From assembly GCA_963808455.1 (NCBI GenBank), contig CAWEHT010000271.1:1-5037 (forward strand): DNA of 5,037 nt, written 5' to 3'. Under the pieces are notes generated by a model. The model was not told the origin of the DNA and did no database searches. It worked only from the letters and a program-made list of their open reading frames with translations. Positions 1-4,374 of the stretch are shown in pieces. This DNA comes from CAWEHT01 sp963808455 (lineage in GTDB: Bacteria; Chloroflexota; Anaerolineae; CG2-30-64-16). Position numbers and translations under genes: made by a program. Position 1 is the first letter of the stretch. Each line of letters starts with the position of its first letter.

Positions 1-21
1 GGGTCATTCAGTTGTTGTTGT

Positions 22-188
22 CCGGCGGTTGGAAACCGCAGCAACATCGGCCAAGCCGGCCTCCGCCGACTGAATCCGCCATCGGGTCAGTGTGCGCAGG
101 CACACTTCGCCGGCGTTGCAGCGACTTACAGTCGCCCGTCCCGGAAAACTGAATCGCCCTGAATGCCCCCGGCCGCATCCTTCAGGCG
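22..188. repeat. Cluster of short intergenic hairpins, probable non-coding repeat element
   Basis: Three perfect stem-loops occur in close order: GCGGTT/AACCGC (25-30 with 34-39, 3-nt loop), AGTGTGC/GCACACT (89-95 with 100-106, 4-nt loop) and GCGACT/AGTCGC (121-126 with 130-135, 3-nt loop). Two weaker ones are an imperfect 7-bp stem at 54-71 and CGCCcTGAA (155-163) with TTCAGGCG (181-188), which has one bulged base. ACTGAATC also occurs twice (69-76 and 148-155). Open frames across this region lack a ribosome site and look like chance translations of the hairpins, so I read it as non-coding. It resembles palindrome-rich intergenic repeats with 'GGTTGGAAACCGC' cores that I recall from Chloroflexota and other environmental genomes. 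The family assignment is from memory. It could instead be the 3' hairpin region of a transcript entering from the left. Confidence 0.5.
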
Positions 189-204
189 CCACACGGCATG
201 TAGG

Positions 205-290
205 TGGTCACTTCCTTGTGATTTTGTCAGCAAACTGTAAGGTTCGGCGGCCCGACGATGTAGTACACTGTCAAATTGTCATCGACCACA
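205..290 (+). promoter_or_regulatory. Probable promoter region of the large secreted-protein gene
   Basis: This is the most AT-rich stretch upstream of the gene and lies 50-130 bases before its start codon, where a promoter would be expected. The best sigma-70-like pair I see is TTGTGA (216-221) and TAAGGT (238-243), 16 bases apart, and it is weak. TACACT at 264-269 is an alternative -10 without a good -35. The word TGTCA occurs three times (225-229, 269-273, 277-281), the last two 3 bases apart, which could be an operator half-site or chance. No box is convincing by itself. Confidence 0.2.
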
Positions 291-323
291 AAGGGTTGCG
301 CGGTTGGCCTCCTCGTTCAGCAA

Positions 324-329
324 AAGGAG
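324..329 (+). promoter_or_regulatory. Shine-Dalgarno AAGGAG that decides the start of the large secreted-protein gene
   Basis: AAGGAG ends 7 bases before the ATG at 337, an ideal spacing. The frame is also open from an earlier ATG at 304, but that start has no such site and would put eleven polar residues in front of a clean signal peptide. The start at 337 is therefore preferred. Confidence 0.85.
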
Positions 330-336
330 CTGTGCC

Positions 337-1383
337 ATGAAGCAGGTTCCTCCGGGCCGCATGGTCGCCGTTGGTCTCGCGATCTTGCTCGTGTTGCTGC
401 CGCCTGGCACCGCCCCCGGGGCCCTGGCTCGGGCGGCGAGCGCTTCCCGGCCCGCCGAGTCGCGGGGGGCCAGCCCATTTCAACCGTACGTGGTCCGCGT
501 GGCCAAACCTCACCTGCTCGTGCCCCTCGGGGCCGTGGCCCTGGTCGCCGCGGCCGAGCAGGCCCAGGCACGGGAGGTCGGGGGCGCCTTGGCGGGGTTG
601 CAGGCCAGGGGGCTGGCCGGCGACTACACCTTCGACGGGGCGCTGGCGGCGTACCGGGCCGAGCTGGCCGGCGCCGCGGCCGCCGAGCTGCGGGCGGACG
701 CGCGCGTGGCCGCCGTGCAACCGGGCGCTCCAGCCGTTTCGCTCTCGTCCGGGTCGGCCGCAGCGTCTCGCCCTCAGGCCCCTGCCTGGCAGCAGCCGCC
801 GGTCTCCTCGGTCATCTTCGCCGAGATCCATTCGCCCTTCGTGTGGGGCAACACGGCCGTCGGCGGTCTGAACGTGCAGATGACCCTCCGGGATTATCAG
901 GGCCGCGTGATCGGCGTGCCTGCGGCGCCGGCATCGGGCAGCGCCTGCGCCGTCCCGAAAGATTGCGTCAACGTCAACCCCAGCCTCTACTTCGAGACCA
1001 CATTCGTCGTCACCGGCACCTCGCAGTACGTTTTGATCCAGCCGGGCGACGCGATCAGCGTGACCACATCCGGCGTCAACCCCTCGACGGAACACTTCGA
1101 GAGCTCCAGCCGGCTCGTGCACATGGTTGATATCAAGGCCAGCCTCGGCTGGAATGCGTCGCCGGGGTCGTGCGCGACCCTGGCGAGCTCGCCACTGACC
1201 GTGACCGGCACGACGTCGCCCACCGTTCCGGTCACCATCACCATCGGCACCTCGCTGGACGTCCCCAACCACTATCTGACCCCCGGCAGCGGCATGACCT
1301 ACGCCGTGGTGAATTCGGGCAAGGGCGGCACCTTCCCGCGACGACGTTCCGAAGCTCGACCAACCCGACCTACCAGGCGGTGA
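337..1383 (+). CDS. Large secreted multidomain surface protein, N-terminal part (348 aa as encoded, before a frameshift)
   Basis: Residues 1-31 form a typical Sec signal peptide: Lys/Arg near the start, a hydrophobic core around residues 9-21 (MVAVGLAILLVLL) and ALA at 29-31 as the likely cleavage site. Residues about 50-130 resemble a subtilase propeptide (inhibitor I9): YVVRV at 51-55, then YTFDGALAAYRAEL (97-110) and AELRADARVAAVQPG (116-130), close to the family's closing 'LRADPRVAYVEPD'. No protease domain follows. After an Ala/Ser/Pro linker comes a first beta-rich module (about 157-246, with TLRDYQGRVIG and IQPGDAISVTTSG) and a second type of module from about 263. At codon 334 the frame breaks: the encoded tail PRRRSEARPTRPTRR is foreign to the domain and ends at TGA 1381-1383, while the domain continues in another frame. 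The protein is expected outside the cytoplasmic membrane. Its role is unknown; adhesion or cell-surface structure is a guess. The family is not recognised by name. Confidence 0.85.
   Translation: MKQVPPGRMVAVGLAILLVLLPPGTAPGALARAASASRPAESRGASPFQPYVVRVAKPHLLVPLGAVALVAAAEQAQAREVGGALAGLQARGLAGDYTFDGALAAYRAELAGAAAAELRADARVAAVQPGAPAVSLSSGSAAASRPQAPAWQQPPVSSVIFAEIHSPFVWGNTAVGGLNVQMTLRDYQGRVIGVPAAPASGSACAVPKDCVNVNPSLYFETTFVVTGTSQYVLIQPGDAISVTTSGVNPSTEHFESSSRLVHMVDIKASLGWNASPGSCATLASSPLTVTGTTSPTVPVTITIGTSLDVPNHYLTPGSGMTYAVVNSGKGGTFPRRRSEARPTRPTRR
1333..1341 (+). other. Frameshift site inside the large secreted-protein gene (one base apparently missing)
   Basis: Upstream the protein reads in the frame of the ATG at 337 as far as KGGTF (codon TTC 1333-1335). 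Downstream the same domain resumes as ATTFRSSTNP from GCG 1338-1340, one base earlier than expected. Adding one C to the CCC at 1335-1337 gives TTC CCC GCG and joins the halves as GGTFPATTF without loss. This fits a one-base deletion or a short-homopolymer base-calling error. A programmed -1 slip is less likely: there is no canonical X-XXY-YYZ heptamer, although a proline tRNA could re-pair from CCG to CCC. Confidence 0.85.
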
Positions 1384-3497
1384 ACTTCGCCCAAGGGACG
1401 CGGGGTTTCGTGCGGGTGCAGGCGCCCACCGAGCCGCACTTCACCGGCGACGAAGTCTGGACCATCATCGGGCAGAACACCTTCGCCCTGGAGAACTGGC
1501 CAGGGATGGACGTCTACGCTTATGCCATCCCGGGCCCGCCCGGGGGCCTCAGCGCGGGCGTGGCGGCCCCGCGCCCGCCGACCAGCGTCACCGTCACGCT
1601 CAGGAACGCGCAGGGCCAAATCAAGGGTTCGCAGACCGTGCCGCCCGCAGCACCTTACGCCGCAAGCTTCGCCCCTGCGATGATCCTCGGCGGGGACGTC
1701 GTCGAGGTGACCATCAGCTATGCCTCGATGCCCGCGCTGGACTACGACGTCGTGGTGGCGCCGATCACGGCCAACGCGGACCTGAAGGGCAACCAGGTGA
1801 CCGGCACAGGGCCGCCGAACACGTGCCTGGTCGTCGCCGCCGGGAGCGTCCAGGGCTACGTGACCGCCAGCGCGGGGGCCAATTACACGGATTGGGTGAC
1901 GGCGGTGGCCTCGAACGGCGGGGGCAGCTTCGCCTCCGGCCCGGTAGGCTGCAGCGCCGGCAATGGCGGGAAGATCGGGCCCGGCACATTCGGCTATGCC
2001 GGCTACGAGGCGGCCGGTGGGAATTTCGTCTCGGTCGCCTACGCCGTGCCGGCCAACTACGTGATGTCGGACTTTGCCTTCGTCGATGGCTGGGTCGGCA
2101 GCGGCGTGGTCACGCCGACGATCGCCGTGGCCGGGCCTAACGGCGCCATCAAGCAGCCGCCCAGCCCCGCGCCGACCATGGGGCTATGGCTGATCAACGA
2201 CCAGATGCCGATCAACACCTATTATGAGACGGGCACCTCGGTCTACGTCGAGCCGGGCGACGTGGTGACCGTCGTCTCCGGCAAGCAGACCAGCACGATC
2301 CCGGTCGACAGCCTCAGCGCCCGGCTGTACGCCAACCAGTCCATTGTGGCCGGCAATGCGCCCGCCGGAGCGACACTAAGGGTGATCCCTGACAATGATC
2401 GGGCTTACTGGAAGACGTTGGTGGTCCCGGCCGGCGGCGGCTACGCCGCGACGAATCCCTACACCACCATCGATAGGAGCTGCGCCGCGTCGACGAAGGC
2501 TGAGAGCCTGAGTTTCGACGACGTCGGCCGGGTCTACCTGGAGCACGCCGACGGGAACGCGGTGTTCACGACCTACGCCACCCGTGCGCTGGGCGCGCTG
2601 GAAAGCGGGAACACCGGCTGGGTCACCGCCTTCACCACGCGCGGCATCGGCTGGCTGCCGGCGTCCCCGCGGCCCGTGACGCTCACCTTCACGCCGGCAG
2701 CCGGGCAATTGGGGGCGGGCACCGGCCATGGCACCATCCCGAGCGGACTGGCCGGCGAGGCGGAGAACATCCCGCTTTACCAGGCCAATTCCGCGGAGGC
2801 GCTCATCCGGTCGGACGGGACGGTCACGGCAACATTCAATGAAGGCCCGGATTGGCTGCAGCGTCCCGTCACGCTAACGTTGGGCCCACTGGCGCTCCTC
2901 ACCGCCAGCCCCGACACGGCTGCCAACACGCTGGCCGGGGTCGGGCCGGTAGGCTGGCAGGGGCCGGATGCCGGCGCCCTGGCCGCGGCCGGCGTCGCCG
3001 TCGATTGGTCGGGCGCGGCGAGCATCCAGGCCCCGCTCAGCGCCAGCACTACGCTCCCGCAGCGCAACAGCACGGCCTGGGGGCCCCTGACGTTCGGGTC
3101 GCCCGTGGTCGCGCTGCAGAGCGGCTATCGGGGCCAGCTTGAGTTCGTCGACCCGCTGGGCAACGTGCTGTACATGTACTGGGGCGTGACCAACGTCACC
3201 TACCAGGTGAAGATCAGCGGGCCGCTGGGGCCGGGCGACACGCAGGTTTGCGGCACGGTCACGGCCCCGGCCGGGCTCAGCCTGCCGGGGGAAGTTGACA
3301 TCCACGACTTAACGAACAACCCGACTGACATCATGATCGGGACCGGCTCGATCGGCGCTCAGGGCTTATTCTGCGTGCCGGTCAACCCGCCGTTGTATCT
3401 CAGGCAGGTCGTGGTGGCCTACGCCGGCAGCTCCTGGAGCCAGCCGGTGGTCGTCTCGGCCCTGCTGTTCCTGCCGCTCTTGAACCGGCAGCAATAG
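1338..3497 (+). CDS. Large secreted multidomain surface protein, C-terminal part (719 codons after the frameshift)
   Basis: This is the continuation of the gene starting at 337; joined length is about 1053 aa (numbering below). It has no start or ribosome site of its own (first GTG at 1380, first ATG at codon 391), and the open frame extending back to 1170 is only a shadow of the upstream part. Residues about 417-461, 593-649 and 780-837 repeat the first module of the N-terminal half (strand, then a G-x-IKG-like turn, then a GDxVxV strand: TLRNAQGQIKG/GGDVVEVTIS; AVAGPNGAIK/EPGDVVTVVSG; TFTPAAGQLGA/SDGTVTATF). Each is followed by a second module with a xVxGxxPxx core (QVTGTGPPNTCLVV; SIVAGNAPAGATLRV; TLAGVGPVG). 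Residues about 965-1040 form a last domain (VCGTVTAPAG, DIHDLTNN, LFCVPV), similar in pattern to carboxypeptidase-regulatory or Ig-like folds; Cys972 and Cys1013 could pair. It ends FLPLLNRQQ. No membrane anchor or LPXTG signal is present. The function is probably structural or adhesive at the surface; this is inference. Confidence 0.85.
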   Translation, partial: ATTFRSSTNPTYQAVNFAQGTRGFVRVQAPTEPHFTGDEVWTIIGQNTFALENWPGMDVYAYAIPGPPGGLSAGVAAPRPPTSVTVTLRNAQGQIKGSQTVPPAAPYAASFAPAMILGGDVVEVTISYASMPALDYDVVVAPITANADLKGNQVTGTGPPNTCLVVAAGSVQGYVTASAGANYTDWVTAVASNGGGSFASGPVGCSAGNGGKIGPGTFGYAGYEAAGGNFVSVAYAVPANYVMSDFAFVDGWVGSGVVTPTIAVAGPNGAIKQPPSPAPTMGLWLINDQMPINTYYETGTSVYVEPGDVVTVVSGKQTSTIPVDSLSARLYANQSIVAGNAPAGATLRVIPDNDRAYWKTLVVPAGGGYAATNPYTTIDRSCAASTKAESLSFDDVGRVYLEHADGNAVFTTYATRALGALESGNTGWVTAFTTRGIGWLPASPRPVTLTFTPAAGQLGAGTGHGTIPSGLAGEAENIPLYQANSAEALIRSDGTVTATFNEGPDWLQRPVTLTLGPLALLTASPDTAANTLAGVGPVGWQGPDAGALAAAGVAVDWSGAASIQAPLSASTTLPQRNSTAWGPLTFGSPVVALQSGYRGQLEFVDPLGNVLYMYWGVTNVTYQVKISGPLGPGDTQVCGTVTAPAGLSLPGEVDIHDLTNNPTDIMIGTGSIGAQGLFCVPVNPPLYLRQVVVAYAGSSWSQPVVVSALLFLPLLNRQQ

Positions 3498-3524
3498 CAG
3501 GCGGGGGAAACGGTTATTCACCGC

Positions 3525-3766
3525 ACATGCAGGGCCGCTCGCGGCTGAGGACGCAGAGATGATAACGAGTATTCACCGCAGAGGACGCGGAGGACACAGA
3601 GGACGGAGAGAATAGAGAGGACAGAGAGGATAGAGATTCGAAATCCTCTGCGCCCCTCTGCGTCCTCCGCGGTGAGTTCGTCTCTGCGTTCCTCTGCGTC
3701 CTCCGCGGTAAATCCGTCAGCGGCCCGCGGCCCCGCGACTCGTTAGCCGCTCGCGGCCCTGCATGT
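3525..3766. repeat. 242-bp nested palindromic element between convergent genes, possible bidirectional terminator
   Basis: The ends are 22-bp inverted repeats matching at 20 of 22 positions: 3525-3546 (starts ACATGCAGGGCCGC) and 3745-3766 (ends GCGGCCCTGCATGT). Inside them lies a perfect 8-bp pair, TAACGAGT (3563-3570) with ACTCGTTA (3738-3745). A longer inner pair follows: 3572-3602 (TTCACCGCAGAGGACGC...) is inversely similar to 3645-3676 and again to 3681-3712. An apex stem is AGAGGAT (3625-3631) with ATCCTCT (3643-3649). About 3580-3640 is strongly purine-rich on the plus strand and 3645-3710 pyrimidine-rich. TATTCACCGCA is directly repeated at 3515-3525 and 3570-3580. 'CACCGCAGAGGACGC' palindromes are a widespread intergenic family in environmental bacteria (from memory). 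The element starts 28 bases after one stop codon and ends 23 bases from the other, so a role as shared transcription terminator is plausible. It carries no gene and could also be a non-autonomous mobile element. Confidence 0.75.
3645..3716. repeat. 36-bp tandem duplication inside the palindromic element
   Basis: Two adjacent 36-bp units (3645-3680 and 3681-3716) share the core CCTCTGCGTCCTCCGCGGT and differ mainly at the first base, at the CCC/TTC change after CTCTGCG and near the end (gagttcg versus aaatccg). Either unit can pair with the arm at 3572-3602, so the element has two alternative folds. This suggests that one arm was duplicated. Confidence 0.75.
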
Positions 3767-3788
3767 CTCGCTTCTCGGTCCTCACTTC

Positions 3789-4148
3789 TCACAACAGCGG
3801 CAGCATATGCGTGCCGGCGATCAGGACGTCGTGGTAGGCGCCCTCGAAGAAGCCCTTGCGGCACACCGGGCGCTGCAGCTTGCAGCTGCTGAACGCCACG
3901 TCGTTGCCGGCGTCGTCCCACAGCTCGGCGGGCACGTCGAGGCCCCGCAGGCCGCCCAGGACCGTGGTGTAGAAGTAGGCCCATTCGGCGGGCAGGACAT
4001 AATCGAAGGTCCACTCGAAGCGCTGCATGCCGGCGGCGCAGGCGTCGCCCTGGGCATTCGTGCGGATCGGCACGGGATAGAACTGGTAGACGCCGCGCTG
4101 CGCCATGCTGGCGGGCACGGCGAGGGCGTCGAAGGATGGTGCGGTCAT
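3789..4148 (-). CDS. Hypothetical 119-aa protein, possibly a small phage-type tail protein
   Basis: The ATG at 4148-4146 is chosen because it sits 7 bases after the stop of the upstream gene and has GAGG at a 5-base spacing. A longer frame from 4187 would add SCASCRRR, which is only the upstream gene read out of frame. There is no signal peptide or membrane segment. The protein alternates aromatic and hydrophobic residues as in a small beta-barrel or sandwich: RFEWTFDYVLPAEWAYFYTT (43-62), LGG (64-66), PAELWDDAGNDVAFSSCKL (73-91) and FFEGAYHDVLIAGTHM (100-115). Cys37, Cys89 and Cys96 are present. The pattern of W-x-F, E-W-x-x-F and a late cysteine-bearing strand reminds me of small minor tail proteins encoded after the tape measure gene in siphophages, but I cannot name a family. 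It is the last gene of the operon, its stop facing the palindromic element. Coding is well supported; function is open. Confidence 0.75.
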   Translation of the reverse strand: MTAPSFDALAVPASMAQRGVYQFYPVPIRTNAQGDACAAGMQRFEWTFDYVLPAEWAYFYTTVLGGLRGLDVPAELWDDAGNDVAFSSCKLQRPVCRKGFFEGAYHDVLIAGTHMLPLL

Positions 4149-4153
4149 CGCGG

Positions 4154-4157
4154 CCTC
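4154..4157 (-). promoter_or_regulatory. GAGG ribosome site overlapping the upstream stop codon
   Basis: On the minus strand TGAGG combines the TGA stop of the upstream gene (4158-4156) with a GAGG Shine-Dalgarno, followed by 5 bases and the ATG at 4148. This fixes the start of the 119-aa gene and implies translational coupling within one transcript. Confidence 0.5.
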
Positions 4158-4371
4158 AACCCTTCTTCGACAGCTCGCGCAGGACATCGGCCTCGATGGC
4201 GGCCTTCAGGGTTTTGTACCACGGCTCGTTCCCCATCTGCTTGACCCAGTCCTTGTTGATGGCATCGGCCAGGGGTTTGGTGATGCCGTCCACGCCGGCC
4301 AGCACGTTGCCGCCGGCCATCTGCGCCTGCAGGCTCTTGACGAGCGCCGCCGAATCCAGGGTCGGGCCGGT
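4156..4371 (-). pseudogene. 3' remainder (71 codons) of the upstream minus-strand gene, beyond an in-frame stop
   Basis: Directly after the TAA at 4374-4372 the same frame stays open for 71 codons to TGA 4158-4156. It reads like genuine protein: TGPTLDSAALVKSLQAQMAG, then GITKPLADAINKDWVKQMGN, EPWYKTLKAAIEADV and LRELSKKG. It is predicted largely helical and amphipathic, with a basic C-terminus. The tight 7-base link to the next gene's start, complete with ribosome site, shows that this TGA is the natural end of the gene. An independent start is possible at ATG 4320-4318 (54 aa), but it has no visible Shine-Dalgarno. I therefore regard this as the severed C-terminus of the gene covering 4372-5037. 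If the TAA is a base error, the two form a single intact CDS. Confidence 0.7.
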
Positions 4372-4374
4372 TTA
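4372..4374 (-). other. In-frame TAA interrupting the minus-strand gene
   Basis: The codons around it read GCA-rich AAAGAGTA, TAA, then TGPTLDSAALV, with no change of frame. One substitution (for example from CAA, GAA or AAA) explains it. Recoding is unlikely because the window uses all three stop codons as ordinary ends: TAG at 3495, TGA at 3791 and 4158, TGA at 1381. Confidence 0.75.

Noticed and set aside
271..1272. Long open frame on the minus strand (333 codons) opposite the secreted-protein gene
   Set aside because: It is very rich in Arg and Gly, typical of antisense reading of GC-rich DNA. The opposite strand has a ribosome site, signal peptide and coherent domains.
1170..1337. Frame open upstream of the frameshift, which would give the C-terminal part a start at GTG 1170
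   Set aside because: The first 56 codons are Arg/His/Asp-rich shadow sequence of the upstream part (MRDPGELATDRDRHDV...). Real domain sequence begins only around 1338.
3470..3497. LPXTG-like sortase signal at LPLLN
   Set aside because: The motif lacks the T-G, and no membrane helix or basic tail follows; only NRQQ remains.
3525..3766. CRISPR array, suggested by the spaced CTCTGCG/CTCCGCGG repeats
   Set aside because: The units are directly adjacent, without unique spacers, and are arranged as inverted arms.
3789..3797. Shared C-terminal LPLL in the 119-aa protein and the large secreted protein
   Set aside because: The small protein has no signal peptide and ends directly at LPLL without the Asn-Arg, so the four-residue match is probably chance.
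3514..4014. Minus-strand open frame through the palindrome and into the 119-aa gene
   Set aside because: Its product is low-complexity translation of the repeat (PRRTQRGAEDF type) plus an out-of-frame reading of the true gene.
4372..4374. Stop-codon reassignment or readthrough at TAA
   Set aside because: TAA, TAG and TGA all appear in the window as apparent stops, and no selenocysteine or pyrrolysine context applies to TAA.
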